The translations under genes and the position numbers were made by a program. Below the pieces are notes generated by a model that saw only the letters and a list, made by a program, of their open reading frames with translations, was not told the origin of the DNA and searched no databases. From Caenimonas sedimenti (GTDB lineage: Bacteria > Pseudomonadota > Gammaproteobacteria > Burkholderiales > Burkholderiaceae_C), in contig NZ_VOBQ01000002.1 of NCBI RefSeq assembly GCF_007833165.1, positions 310,001 to 374,000 on the forward strand: a stretch of DNA of 64,000 nt, read 5' to 3'. Of this stretch, positions 32,554-40,916 are shown one piece after another (within the stretch, counting starts at the first letter, position 1; every line of letters begins with the position of its first letter).

Positions 32554-34335
32554 CTAGCGCCCCCGCATGAACAAGGTGTCCAGCTCGCGCACGGTCAGCT
32601 GCCGCCAGGTGGGGCGGCCGTGGTTGCACTGGTCCGAACGCTCGGTTTCCTCCATCTGGCGCAGGAGGGCGTTCATTTCCTCCAATGTCAGGCGCCGGTT
32701 GGCCCGGACGGCACCATGGCAGGCCATGGTGGACAGCAACTCGTTGCGGGAACGCTCGACCACGCTGCTGCCCTCGTGCTGGGCCAGTTCGGCGAGCACG
32801 CTGCGGGCCAGCTCGACGGCATCGCCCTGCGCCAGGCTGGCGGGCACGGCGCGCACGGCCAGGGTCTTGGGCGAGAACGGCGTGATCTCCAGGCCGAGGG
32901 CCTGCAAGGTTTCCACGCCGGCTTCCGCCGTGGCAACCTCCTGGGCCGTGGCCGCGAAGGTGGCGGGAATCAGCAGCGGCTGGCTGCGCAGGGCCTGCGC
33001 GTCCATCTGGCTCTTCAGGCGTTCGTAGACGATGCGCTCGTGGGCCGCATGCATGTCGACGATGACCAGGCCCTGGGCATTCTCCGCCAGGATGTAGATG
33101 CCCTGCAGCTGGGCAATGGCGCGGCCCAGGGGCCAGGCCACGGGTTCCGGCACCGGGACGGGGACCTCCTGCGCCGCGGTGGCCGGCTGTGGGGCCCACA
33201 AGGCGCGTAGTTCCTCGACACCGCCGCCCGCGGGCGCCCGGAAGGGAATGGAAGGCTGCGACCAATTCGAAGCGGGCGCCGCCTCGAAGGCGGGCTGCAG
33301 GGACGCCGCCTCGGCCGCTGCCGCGGCGGACCGTGGCGCTGCCAGCGCGTATTCGACGGCATGCCGCACGGCCTGGTGGACTTCGCGGCTGTCGCGGAAC
33401 CGCACTTCGATCTTGGTGGGGTGGACGTTCACATCGACCCGCGCCGGATCGATCTCCACGTGCAGCACGTAGACCGGCTGGCGGTGGCCGTGCAGGAGGT
33501 CTTCGTAAGCGCTGCGCGCGGCGTGCGTGAGCACCTTGTCGCGCACGCAGCGGCCGTTCACGTAGGCGTATTGCCAGTCGGCCCGCGCCCGCGCCGCGTC
33601 GGGGATGCCGGCGCGGCCGCGCACGCGCAGCGGGCCGGCGCTGTATTCCACCGCGACGCTCTGCGCCAGGAAGTCCTCCCCGAGCACGTCGGCCAGCCGT
33701 TGCTCGGCGCTGCCGGCGCGCCATTGCTCGCTCAAGCGGCCGTCGTGCCAGACCGCGAAGCCGACGTCGGGGCGCGCCAGGGCGTGCCGGCGCACGGCTT
33801 CCAGGCAGTGCGCGAATTCGGTGGCATCGGTCTTCAGGAACTTCCGCCGCGCCGGCGTGCTGAAGAACAGTTCTTTCACTTCGACCGTGGTGCCGGTGGC
33901 GCGCGCCGCGGGCCGCAGTTCGCCGCTGGACGCGTCCAGCAACCACGCGGCGGGCTGCCCATGGGCCCGCGAAACGACGCCGAGGTCCGACACGGAAGCG
34001 ATGGCGGCCAGGGCCTCGCCGCGAAAGCCCATGGTGCCCACGGACTCCAGGTCCGCCAGCGAGCCGATCTTGCTGGTGGCATGGCGCTTGAGCGCCAGGG
34101 GCAGCTCTTCGCGCGCGATGCCCGCACCGTCGTCCTCGACCGAGATCAGCCGCACGCCACCGGCCTGCAGCCGCACCGTGACCTGGGATGCGCCGGCGTC
34201 GAGCGCGTTGTCCACCAGTTCGCGCACCACCGAAGCGGGCCGTTCCACCACTTCGCCGGCGGCGATCTGGCTGACCAGCTCGTCCGGCAACTCGCGGATG
34301 GGACGGCGCGGCGGGGAGGACAGCACGGCGTTCAT
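32554..34335 (-). CDS. mutL: DNA mismatch repair protein MutL
   Basis: 593 residues. The GHKL ATPase N-domain has the motifs ELVDNALDAGAS, DDGAGI and GFRGEALAAIASV; the transducer domain holds NVHPTKIEVRF. The C-domain carries DMHAAHERIVYE, a variant of the DQHAxxExxxxE endonuclease motif, together with ACHGAV and CNHGRP. MutL here is therefore likely a strand-nicking type, as in bacteria without MutH. It is divergent from the DedA gene. Confidence 0.96.
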   Translation of the reverse strand: MNAVLSSPPRRPIRELPDELVSQIAAGEVVERPASVVRELVDNALDAGASQVTVRLQAGGVRLISVEDDGAGIAREELPLALKRHATSKIGSLADLESVGTMGFRGEALAAIASVSDLGVVSRAHGQPAAWLLDASSGELRPAARATGTTVEVKELFFSTPARRKFLKTDATEFAHCLEAVRRHALARPDVGFAVWHDGRLSEQWRAGSAEQRLADVLGEDFLAQSVAVEYSAGPLRVRGRAGIPDAARARADWQYAYVNGRCVRDKVLTHAARSAYEDLLHGHRQPVYVLHVEIDPARVDVNVHPTKIEVRFRDSREVHQAVRHAVEYALAAPRSAAAAAEAASLQPAFEAAPASNWSQPSIPFRAPAGGGVEELRALWAPQPATAAQEVPVPVPEPVAWPLGRAIAQLQGIYILAENAQGLVIVDMHAAHERIVYERLKSQMDAQALRSQPLLIPATFAATAQEVATAEAGVETLQALGLEITPFSPKTLAVRAVPASLAQGDAVELARSVLAELAQHEGSSVVERSRNELLSTMACHGAVRANRRLTLEEMNALLRQMEETERSDQCNHGRPTWRQLTVRELDTLFMRGR

Positions 34336-34369
34336 GGTTGGCGCATTCTAGGGGGCGGGTTCCAGCAGG

Positions 34370-34375
34370 GATAAT
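34370..34375 (+). promoter_or_regulatory. -10 element of the dedA-like gene
   Basis: GATAAT followed by CCGCG, eight bases before the ATG at 34384, giving a very short leader or leaderless mRNA. Confidence 0.4.
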
Positions 34376-34383
34376 CCGCGTCC

Positions 34384-35034
34384 ATGGAAATCATCATGTT
34401 CCTCGTCGACTTCATCCTGCACGTCGACCGGCACCTGGAAAACTTCGTCACCACCTACGGCAACTGGGTGTACGCGCTGCTGTTCCTCATCATCTTCGTG
34501 GAGACGGGCGTGGTCGTCATGCCCTTCCTGCCCGGGGATTCGCTGCTGTTCGTGGTGGGCGCGCTGTGCGGGCTCGGGCTGATGAGCTATCCGCTCGCGG
34601 TGCTGCTGCTTTGGGCGGCCGCCGTGCTGGGCGACCAGTGCAACTTCGCCATCGGCCGCTGGTTCGGGCCACGCGTGTTCCAGTGGGAGAACTCGCGCTA
34701 CTTCAACCGCGATGCCTTCAACCGCGCGCATGAGTTCTACGAGAAGTACGGCGGCATCACGGTCATCCTGGCGCGCTTCTTCCCTTTCCTGCGCACGTTC
34801 GTCCCCTTCGTGGCGGGTGTGGCCGACATGACCCGCGTGAAGTTCACGCTCTTCAACCTGGTGGGCGGGGCGATCTGGGTGGTGGGCATCATCACGGCCG
34901 GCTACTTCCTGGGGAGCATCCCCTGGGTCAAGGCAAACCTCGACAAGATCATCTGGGCGATGATCCTGATCCCCGGGGTCGTCGTTCTCTTCGGCGCGTG
35001 GAACGCGAAGCGCAAGGCGGTGAGTTCGGTCTGA
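34384..35034 (+). CDS. DedA-family membrane protein
   Basis: 216 residues with about five hydrophobic segments. DedA signatures: FVETGVVVMPFLPGDSLLFV (E and D of the re-entrant loop), ILARFFPFLRTFVPFVAGVADM (F/RxxPxxR) and GAIWVVGIITAGYFLG. DedA proteins are undecaprenyl-phosphate or phospholipid flippases, and some support pH and antibiotic tolerance. Start ATG 34384, with a second at 34396. It stands alone between mutL (divergent) and the DUF5329 gene (convergent). Confidence 0.93.
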   Translation: MEIIMFLVDFILHVDRHLENFVTTYGNWVYALLFLIIFVETGVVVMPFLPGDSLLFVVGALCGLGLMSYPLAVLLLWAAAVLGDQCNFAIGRWFGPRVFQWENSRYFNRDAFNRAHEFYEKYGGITVILARFFPFLRTFVPFVAGVADMTRVKFTLFNLVGGAIWVVGIITAGYFLGSIPWVKANLDKIIWAMILIPGVVVLFGAWNAKRKAVSSV

Positions 35035-35037
35035 CCG

Positions 35038-35409
35038 TCACCGGGTGGACGATGCGCGGATGACGCGGAGCTGCTCGTGCAGCCACGGCCCGCTGCCGGC
35101 AGCGGCGCCGCTGCCGCACCGGACGCGGTAGGGCTGTCCCGACGAACTGCTCTTCGAGGCGGCCAGCTCGATGAACTGTTCGGTGCCCTGGATCGTGCCC
35201 CTGCGCTCGATGGCCTCGAGTTTGCGCAGGAGATGGCTCCTGGCCTCCGAGGCACTGTGCCAGGAGCCATTGCGCTCGAACTGGCAGCTGGAAGATTCAA
35301 GCTTTCCCAGCAGGGCCTCGATCTCGGCGCGCACCGGCGCCGGCGTCGGCGCCGCGGCGGCCTGGAGCGCCCACAAGCCGATCGCCAATGCCCGGAGAAC
35401 CTGCAGCAT
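35038..35409 (-). CDS. DUF5329 family exported protein
   Basis: 123 residues with a cleavable signal peptide (MLQVLRALAIGLWALQAAAA). The mature part matches the DUF5329 pattern: IEALLGKLESSSCQFERNGSWHSASEARSHLLRK, TEQFIELAASKSSSSGQPY and the end WLHEQLRVIR. Two cysteines may form a disulfide. Function unknown. Its ATG shares one base with the stop of the upstream hydrolase (TGATG), so the pair is coupled. Confidence 0.82.
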   Translation of the reverse strand: MLQVLRALAIGLWALQAAAAPTPAPVRAEIEALLGKLESSSCQFERNGSWHSASEARSHLLRKLEAIERRGTIQGTEQFIELAASKSSSSGQPYRVRCGSGAAAGSGPWLHEQLRVIRASSTR

Positions 35410-36773
35410 CAGCGCGGCCGCGGCGTCACACGCGTCTCCAGCGCGGGCGGCGAGTAGTCCGGCTGGATCCGGCACGTCCCGCGATAAGCGGCCTCATACC
35501 CCTTGCACAGAGCCAGCACCTTCCGCGGCGTCGGCTTGTCGCCGCGCTCCACCCAGTCGAGCAGGGCGGTGAACAGGGCCGGGTACTGCGGTTCGCTGAC
35601 GTAGCTGTGCTCCGCCTCGTCGCTGAAGACCTGCACCAGCCGGTCGCCGCTGCCGCCCCTGTGCATGATGTCGCGGTAGAGCGACTGGAGTTCGACGAAA
35701 GCCGTCGGGTCGTTGCTCGCGTGGAAAGACAGGACGGGCATGGCCACCTTGCCTTGGGGCGCGCTGTCGCGATTCAGTTCCTCCACGGCGAGGCGGTCCG
35801 GCGCATAGCGGAGCACGCCCGAGTTCAGCGCCGTGTCGTTCGCCGAGCCGCGATACAGCGCACCGGTGTTGGTGAACGGGTTGCGGCCGCCCAGGCGCAG
35901 CTGCGTCAGGTCGCGCATCAGCCAGGTGGCCCAGTTCATGTTGCCGACCAGGGACGACTCGGGGATGCGGACCGTCGACAGGATGGTCGACAGGTTGGCC
36001 TTCTGTTGCTCCGTGCGTTGCGCCGCCGGCTTGCGCACGCCGGTGCATTCGTCGATGCGCGCCGCGAGTTCGGCGCGCGTGAGCTTGGCGTCGGCAGGCA
36101 AGCCCATCCACAACGGGTATTGCGGCTCGTCGGGCCGCGGGTGGTTCTTGCAGACGTATTGGTAGATCACGCGCAGGTCGAGCCGGAAATCGTAGGCGCG
36201 CGCGCCGCCGCCCAGCACGCCGCTGGTGAGCAGGACGCCGTCGTACGGGCCGCGGCGGCCATCCACTGTCGAATACAGTTCCGCCGCTTTCGAGGCGACG
36301 CCAGCGCCGTAGCTCTGGCCGTGCAGGATCGTGCGCTTCGGTTCGCCGAAATGGCGCACGAAGATCTGGCGCAGCCGCTCGGTGTCCTCGGCGGCCATGG
36401 TGACGCCGTAGCCGCCGCGCCGGTAGCTGGAGCCGGCCCAGGCGTAGCCCGCTTTCACGGTGACGGCCCAGCGCTTCAGGTCCTCCTCGCTGCGCTGCAG
36501 GGTTGCCGGGCCCGTGTCGGCGGGGCCCCCGTGCGCATGCATCACGAGGACGCCGCGGTTCCAGTTGGCGGGGATTGCGATCCAGTAGAAGGACCCGACC
36601 GTGTCTTCGCCGATGTAGCACTTGGCCCCCGTGGGGACCTCCGGTGGGCAGGCGCGCTCGGTGGGCGCAGGCGCCTTGGCCACCTCGGGCATGGCGGGCT
36701 GGCCGGGCGCGGTCGCGCAGGCGGACAACAGGACGGCGAGCGCCGCGGCGGACAGGATATGTTGGAGAGGCAT
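35409..36773 (-). CDS. alpha/beta-hydrolase-fold lipoprotein
   Basis: 454 residues. The ATG at 36773 gives a lipoprotein signal (MPLQHILSAAALAVLLSAC). Catalytic features: oxyanion segment VMHAHGGPAD, nucleophile elbow HGQSYGAG (about 170), a carboxylate in SNDPTAFVE and the histidine in DEAEHSYVS. Cys residues near the C-terminus (ALCKGYE, GTCRI) could bridge. This size class includes tannase/feruloyl-esterase-like and dipeptidyl-peptidase-like enzymes; the substrate is open. It is divergent from the ring-dioxygenase operon (112 bp). Confidence 0.83.
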   Translation of the reverse strand: MPLQHILSAAALAVLLSACATAPGQPAMPEVAKAPAPTERACPPEVPTGAKCYIGEDTVGSFYWIAIPANWNRGVLVMHAHGGPADTGPATLQRSEEDLKRWAVTVKAGYAWAGSSYRRGGYGVTMAAEDTERLRQIFVRHFGEPKRTILHGQSYGAGVASKAAELYSTVDGRRGPYDGVLLTSGVLGGGARAYDFRLDLRVIYQYVCKNHPRPDEPQYPLWMGLPADAKLTRAELAARIDECTGVRKPAAQRTEQQKANLSTILSTVRIPESSLVGNMNWATWLMRDLTQLRLGGRNPFTNTGALYRGSANDTALNSGVLRYAPDRLAVEELNRDSAPQGKVAMPVLSFHASNDPTAFVELQSLYRDIMHRGGSGDRLVQVFSDEAEHSYVSEPQYPALFTALLDWVERGDKPTPRKVLALCKGYEAAYRGTCRIQPDYSPPALETRVTPRPR

Positions 36774-36843
36774 GCGCCTGATCCTAGGCAGCACTTGCCG
36801 CGCTGTCATCGTGGATACCACGCATGGCCGGGATGGCCGGAAT

Positions 36844-36861
36844 TGATAAGTACGCGTATCA
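36844..36861. promoter_or_regulatory. palindromic operator upstream of the dioxygenase genes
   Basis: TGATA-AGTACGCG-TATCA, a 5-bp inverted repeat with an 8-bp spacer, 24 bp before the start codon. It resembles MarR- or GntR-type operators. No regulator gene adjoins; the nearest GntR gene is at 53 kb. Confidence 0.4.
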
Positions 36862-36885
36862 TTCCCCGCCAGCAGGAGACATGCC

Positions 36886-38196
36886 ATGAATGCGCCGGAA
36901 ACCTTGTCGCGCTGGGCCCGGCCCGGCTCCAGCCGGGTGCCTTTCTGGGCTTACACCGATGCCCAGCTCTATCGCCGCGAGCTGGACAAGATCTTCTATG
37001 GCGCTCACTGGTGCTACGTGGGCCTGGAGGTCGAGATCCCGAAGGTGGGCGACTTCAAGCTTGGCTGGGTCGGCGAGCGGCAGGTCATCATGGTCCGGGA
37101 CCGCATCGCCCCGAAGGACCGCGGCACCGACGTCGGCATCCGCGTGGTCGAAAACCGTTGCGCCCATCGCGGCGTCCGCTTCTGCCAGCAGCCGCACGGC
37201 AACGCGCGCAGCTTCGTGTGCCCCTACCACCAGTGGACCTACAAGCTCAACGGCGACCTCGCCGGCCTGCCGTTCAAGGACGGCGTGAAGGACGGGGAAT
37301 GCGTGAACGGCGGCATGCCGCCGGACTTCGACCTCGCGGCCCATGGACTGGTGAAGCTGCGCGTGGCGGTGCTGCACGGGCTCGTGTTCGCGAGCTTCAG
37401 CGAGGACGCCGAGCCGTTGGAAGACTACCTGGGCCCCGAGGTCATGCCCTGGCTGAACCGCATCTTCCAGGGCCGGCAGCTCACCCTGCTGGGCTACAAC
37501 CGCCAGCGCATCCCGGGCAACTGGAAGCTGATGATGGAGAACATCAAGGACCCGTACCACCCTGGGCTGCTGCACACCTGGTTCGTCACCTTCGGGCTGT
37601 GGCGCGCGGACCAGAAAAGCCGCATGGTGATGGACCAGCATGGGCGGCACGCGGTGATGATCTCGCGGCGCAACGAAGGCGGCGACAACAAGGCGGTGAC
37701 CGAAGGCGTGACCTCGTTCAAGGCCAACATGGCGCTGCACGACGATCGCCTGCTCGACGTGGTGCCCGAGGCCTGGTGGAAGGTGCCGGATCCCGCGAAT
37801 CCCGGCACGGACATCATGCCCACGGTGACGATGATCACGCTGTTCCCCAGCCTCATCATCCAGCAGCAGGTGAACTCGCTGTCCACCCGCCACATCGTCC
37901 CGCGCGGCGAAGGCGAGTTCGATTTCGTGTGGACGCACTTCGGCTTCGCCGACGATGCGCCCGAGATGACGCGGCGCCGGCTGCGCCAGGCCAACCTGTT
38001 CGGGCCCGCCGGTTTCGTCAGCGCCGATGATGGCGAAGTGATCGAGTTCAGCCAGGACGGCTTCCGGCAGTGGGGCGAGGAGGGCAGCACGCTGTGCGAG
38101 CTGGGGGGAACGGGCACCGGCGGCACCGAGCACATGGTCACCGAGACCCTGATTCGCAGCATGTACGCCTACTGGAAGAAGGTGATGGCGGTATGA
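36886..38196 (+). CDS. aromatic-ring-hydroxylating dioxygenase, large (alpha) subunit
   Basis: 436 residues. The Rieske [2Fe-2S] motif is NRCAHRGVRFC...FVCPYHQWTY (CxH, then CxxH, about residues 91-114). The mononuclear iron site is in ENIKDPYHPGLLHTW (Asp, His, His). By length and pattern it resembles the anthranilate/salicylate/ortho-halobenzoate group (AndAc/OhbB-like). It would add O2 to an aromatic acid with electrons from a reductase, but no ferredoxin or reductase gene is next to it. AGGAGA precedes the ATG. Overlaps the beta-subunit gene (ATGA). Confidence 0.92.
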   Translation: MNAPETLSRWARPGSSRVPFWAYTDAQLYRRELDKIFYGAHWCYVGLEVEIPKVGDFKLGWVGERQVIMVRDRIAPKDRGTDVGIRVVENRCAHRGVRFCQQPHGNARSFVCPYHQWTYKLNGDLAGLPFKDGVKDGECVNGGMPPDFDLAAHGLVKLRVAVLHGLVFASFSEDAEPLEDYLGPEVMPWLNRIFQGRQLTLLGYNRQRIPGNWKLMMENIKDPYHPGLLHTWFVTFGLWRADQKSRMVMDQHGRHAVMISRRNEGGDNKAVTEGVTSFKANMALHDDRLLDVVPEAWWKVPDPANPGTDIMPTVTMITLFPSLIIQQQVNSLSTRHIVPRGEGEFDFVWTHFGFADDAPEMTRRRLRQANLFGPAGFVSADDGEVIEFSQDGFRQWGEEGSTLCELGGTGTGGTEHMVTETLIRSMYAYWKKVMAV

Positions 38197-38669
38197 ACGA
38201 GAGCCTGCTGTTGCAGCTGGAGATCGACCAGCTCAATGCGGCCTATGCGGCGGCGCTGGACGAGCGGCGGTTCGACGCCTGGCCGGCGTTCTTCCTGGAA
38301 GAGGGGTGCTACACGGTGCAGGCGCGCGAGAACTTCGACCGCGGCCTGCCGCTGGCGCTGATGGCGCTGGAGAGCCGCGGCATGATGAAGGACCGCGTCT
38401 ACGGCATCACGCAGACGATCTACCACGGGCCTTACTACACCCGGCACGTGCTGAGCCCCGCGCAGTTGCTCCCCGCTGACGGCGCACGCATCCGCGCGCA
38501 GACGCACTATGCGGTGTTCCGCACCAAGCCGGGCGACGCCAGCGAGGTCTACAACGTGGGCCGCTACATCGACGAGTTCGCGCGGACCGGAGCGGGCCTG
38601 AAGCTGGCGAGCCGGCTGTGCGTCTACGACAGCGAGATGATCCTCAATTCGTTGATCTATCCGATCTGA
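38193..38669 (+). CDS. aromatic-ring-hydroxylating dioxygenase, small (beta) subunit
   Basis: 158 residues of the NTF2-like/cystatin-like fold of ring-dioxygenase beta subunits: LEIDQLNAAYAAALDERRFDAWPAFFLEEGCY at the start and RLCVYDSEMILNSLIYPI at the end. It stabilises the alpha3beta3 hexamer. Start ATG 38193 overlaps the alpha stop in ATGA. A bidirectional terminator follows directly, so the operon has only these two genes. Confidence 0.92.
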   Translation: MNESLLLQLEIDQLNAAYAAALDERRFDAWPAFFLEEGCYTVQARENFDRGLPLALMALESRGMMKDRVYGITQTIYHGPYYTRHVLSPAQLLPADGARIRAQTHYAVFRTKPGDASEVYNVGRYIDEFARTGAGLKLASRLCVYDSEMILNSLIYPI

Positions 38670-38680
38670 CGGGCCAAAAA

Positions 38681-38706
38681 AAGAGGCCGCGAACGGCCTC
38701 TTCCTT
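38681..38706. terminator. bidirectional rho-independent terminator
   Basis: AAGAGGCCG-CGAA-CGGCCTCTT, preceded by an A-run on the plus strand and followed by TTCCTT. It serves the dioxygenase operon and the converging glycine-zipper gene. Confidence 0.85.
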
Positions 38707-38719
38707 CAGCACGATGGGC

Positions 38720-38929
38720 TTAGTAGCGCTTGGCGGCCTGGTTGCCGATGTAGGCGCCCGCGCCGGCGCCCAGGATCGTGGCGCCGGTGCCACCGATGGC
38801 GGAGCCGGCGAGGCCGCCGACCACGGCACCACCCACCGTACCGACCGTCGTGCGGTCCATCGTGGCACAGCCACCCAGGCCCATCAGGGCAGCGGCCGTG
38901 ACAACCGCAGCAAAGAATTTCGTCTTCAT
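38720..38929 (-). CDS. small glycine-zipper lipoprotein (OsmB-like)
   Basis: 69 residues. The lipoprotein signal MKTKFFAAVVTAAALMGLGGC is followed by a glycine-zipper domain: GTVGGAVVGGLAGSAIGGTG then GAGAGAYIGNQ. Similar small proteins (OsmB, SlyB, 17-kDa-antigen-like) are outer-membrane, stress-induced proteins. GAAGGTGAAATC precedes the ATG. Its upstream region has three CTACAG-type boxes (38981-39024). Confidence 0.88.
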   Translation of the reverse strand: MKTKFFAAVVTAAALMGLGGCATMDRTTVGTVGGAVVGGLAGSAIGGTGATILGAGAGAYIGNQAAKRY

Positions 38930-38980
38930 GATTTCACCTTCCTAAGTCGAATTGTTCCGGCCGCAGAAGGTGCGGCCCAC

Positions 38981-39024
38981 CTGTAAGGACACTGTAGGCA
39001 GGGGGGTTCTGCGGGACTGTAGGA
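38981..39024 (-). promoter_or_regulatory. cluster of CCTACAG boxes upstream of the glycine-zipper gene
   Basis: On the minus strand: TTCCTACAGT (39017-39026 region), GCCTACAGT (38991-39000) and TCCTTACAG (38981-38989). They lie 50-95 bp before the start codon. Related boxes precede genes at 27951, 47270 and 56332. Confidence 0.4.
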
Positions 39025-39105
39025 AGTGCTTGACGCGGGGTGTCGGCCCTACGCACCAGGGTTTGCAGGCCGGTGCGTTGCGGCTGAGGCTCAAGAAACC
39101 GGGCG

Positions 39106-40446
39106 TCAAACGGGGCGGTTGCGCGCCAGTGGCGGATTGCGGGCGAAGTAGCGCTGGATGCCCCGCATGAGGGCGTCCGCCAGCTGCTCCTGGTAGGCGT
39201 CGCTGCGCAGCTTCGCTTCTTCTTCCGGGTTGCTGATGAACGCGGTTTCGACCAGCACGCTCGGGATGTCCGGTGCCTTCAGCACGGCGAAGCCGGCCTG
39301 TTCGACATGCGCCTTGTGCAGCTTGCCGACGTTGCCGATCTCCCCGAGCAGCGCGCTTCCGAGCTTCATGCTGTCGTTGATCTGCGCCGTGGTGCTCATG
39401 TCCAGCATCGCGCGCGCCACGTGCGCGTCGCCGGTCTTGACGTTCACGCCGCCGATCAGGTCCGCCTTGTTCTCCTTGTCCGCCATCCAGCGCGCCGCGG
39501 CGCTCGACGCGGCGCCCTGGCTCAGCGCGAACACGCTGGCGCCGCGCGCCGTGGGCGTGATGAACGCATCGGCATGGATGCTCACGAACAGATCGGCCTG
39601 CACGCGGCGGGCCTTCTGCACTCGCTGGTGCAGCGGCACGAAGAAATCGGCGTCACGCGTCAGGTACGCCCGCATCGGGTTGCCGTTGACGGTGGTCGCG
39701 TTGATGCGGTCCCGCAGCAGGTGCGCCACCTTCAGCACCACGTCTTTCTCGCGCGTGCCGGCCGGGCCGACGGCGCCGGGGTCTTCACCGCCATGCCCGG
39801 GGTCCAGGGCCACGATGATCAGGCGGTCGGTCTTCTGGGGCGGGGGCAGGCGGCCGGGCCGGTCCGCCGCGGGTGGTTCCGCGGGAAGGCGCGGGGCGCG
39901 CTGGCCGTGCTGCGCCATCAACTCGCCCAAAGGGTCGGCCGGGGTGGTCGCGGGAGCCGGCGCCGGCGCGAACGCTGGCGGCCGCGCCTCCTTCATGCGT
40001 TCGGCGATCAAAGCCTCCAGCGGATCGACGGCTTTCACGGGATACAGATCGACCACCAGCCGGTGCTGGTAGGCGGCGACCGGTGGCAGCGTGAAGACCT
40101 GGGGCGCGGCCACCTGCTTCAGGTCGATCACCAGCCGCACCGTGTCCGGTGTGAATTGGCCCACCCGGATGCCGGCGATGAAGGGGTCGTCCGAACGCAG
40201 CTTCGCCACCAGCTCGCGCAGCGCGGGATTGAGCTGGATGCCTTCGATGTCCACCGCCAGGCGTGGCGGTTGCAATGCGATCACCTGCTTGCTGGTGAGA
40301 ACGGCGTCCGATTCGATGGTGACGCGCGTGTAGTCCGGCGCGGGCCACAGGCGCACGGCCAGGATGGTCGCCCCGCGTGCGATCTGGTGCGCGCCCAGCA
40401 GCAGGACCACGCCGCCCGCGCGCAGGAGGTCGCGGCGGCTTTTCAT
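39106..40446 (-). CDS. amiC: N-acetylmuramoyl-L-alanine amidase
   Basis: 446 residues. A Tat-like signal (MKSRRDLLRAGGVVLLLG) precedes an AMIN domain (about 28-130; septal-ring targeting), a Pro-rich linker, and the Amidase_3 catalytic domain. Zinc ligands: His in LDPGHGGEDPGA, Glu in GTREKDVVL, His in FVSIHADAF, and the catalytic Glu in SVLVETAFISNPEEE. It cleaves septal peptidoglycan during division. The ATG overlaps the stop of tsaE (ATGA), the conserved tsaE-amidase order. Confidence 0.95.
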   Translation of the reverse strand: MKSRRDLLRAGGVVLLLGAHQIARGATILAVRLWPAPDYTRVTIESDAVLTSKQVIALQPPRLAVDIEGIQLNPALRELVAKLRSDDPFIAGIRVGQFTPDTVRLVIDLKQVAAPQVFTLPPVAAYQHRLVVDLYPVKAVDPLEALIAERMKEARPPAFAPAPAPATTPADPLGELMAQHGQRAPRLPAEPPAADRPGRLPPPQKTDRLIIVALDPGHGGEDPGAVGPAGTREKDVVLKVAHLLRDRINATTVNGNPMRAYLTRDADFFVPLHQRVQKARRVQADLFVSIHADAFITPTARGASVFALSQGAASSAAARWMADKENKADLIGGVNVKTGDAHVARAMLDMSTTAQINDSMKLGSALLGEIGNVGKLHKAHVEQAGFAVLKAPDIPSVLVETAFISNPEEEAKLRSDAYQEQLADALMRGIQRYFARNPPLARNRPV

Positions 40447-40889
40447 GCGAGCAACTCCCTGCCGCGTGGCGTCTGCGCCCGCAGTGTCACGATCCGGCTC
40501 TCGTCGGCCTGCGGTTCCAGGTGGATCGCCAGGTCGGCCAGCGGCAGCGCGGCGCCCGCCTTCTCCGGCCATTCGGCCAGCTTCAGGCCGGGCCCGGCGA
40601 ACACGTCGCGGAACCCGGCGTCTTCCCACTCGCGCGGGTCGTCGAAGCGGTAAAAATCGAAATGCCAGACCGGCCGGGCGCCGGCGGCCTCGTGCGGTTC
40701 GACCACGGCATAGGTGGGACTCTTGATGCGCCCCGCCACGCCCATGGCGCGCAGCAGGTGCCGCACGAACGTCGTCTTGCCCGCGCCCAGCTCGCCATGG
40801 AGGGTGATGAAGGCATCGGCGATGCCGGGCCGGGCCGCCAGGGCCGTGGCAAATTCCTGCGTGTCCGCCTCGCTGCGCCACGTCCGCAC
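40443..40889 (-). CDS. tsaE: tRNA threonylcarbamoyladenosine biosynthesis ATPase TsaE
   Basis: 148 residues. A GTG start at 40889 is used because GGAG lies eight bases upstream and no ATG exists in frame nearby. Walker A GELGAGKTTFVRHLLRAMG, then SPTYAVVEPH and HFDFYRFDDPREWEDAGF, the TsaE signature. TsaE works with TsaB/TsaD in making t6A37. It is divergent from queG, whose promoter lies beyond the start, and overlaps amiC. Confidence 0.94.
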   Translation of the reverse strand: MRTWRSEADTQEFATALAARPGIADAFITLHGELGAGKTTFVRHLLRAMGVAGRIKSPTYAVVEPHEAAGARPVWHFDFYRFDDPREWEDAGFRDVFAGPGLKLAEWPEKAGAALPLADLAIHLEPQADESRIVTLRAQTPRGRELLA

Positions 40890-40901
40890 GACGGGCGCTC
40901 C

Positions 40902-40907
40902 TACAAT
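40902..40907 (+). promoter_or_regulatory. -10 element of queG
   Basis: TACAAT ten bases before the ATG at 40917, followed by CGGCGGG. The mRNA would be nearly leaderless. Confidence 0.45.
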
Positions 40908-40916
40908 CGGCGGGTG

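Noticed and set aside
35388-38030. Long open frame overlapping the hydrolase and dioxygenase genes
   Set aside because: It is a shadow frame typical of high-GC DNA; domain-supported genes occupy the same DNA in other frames.
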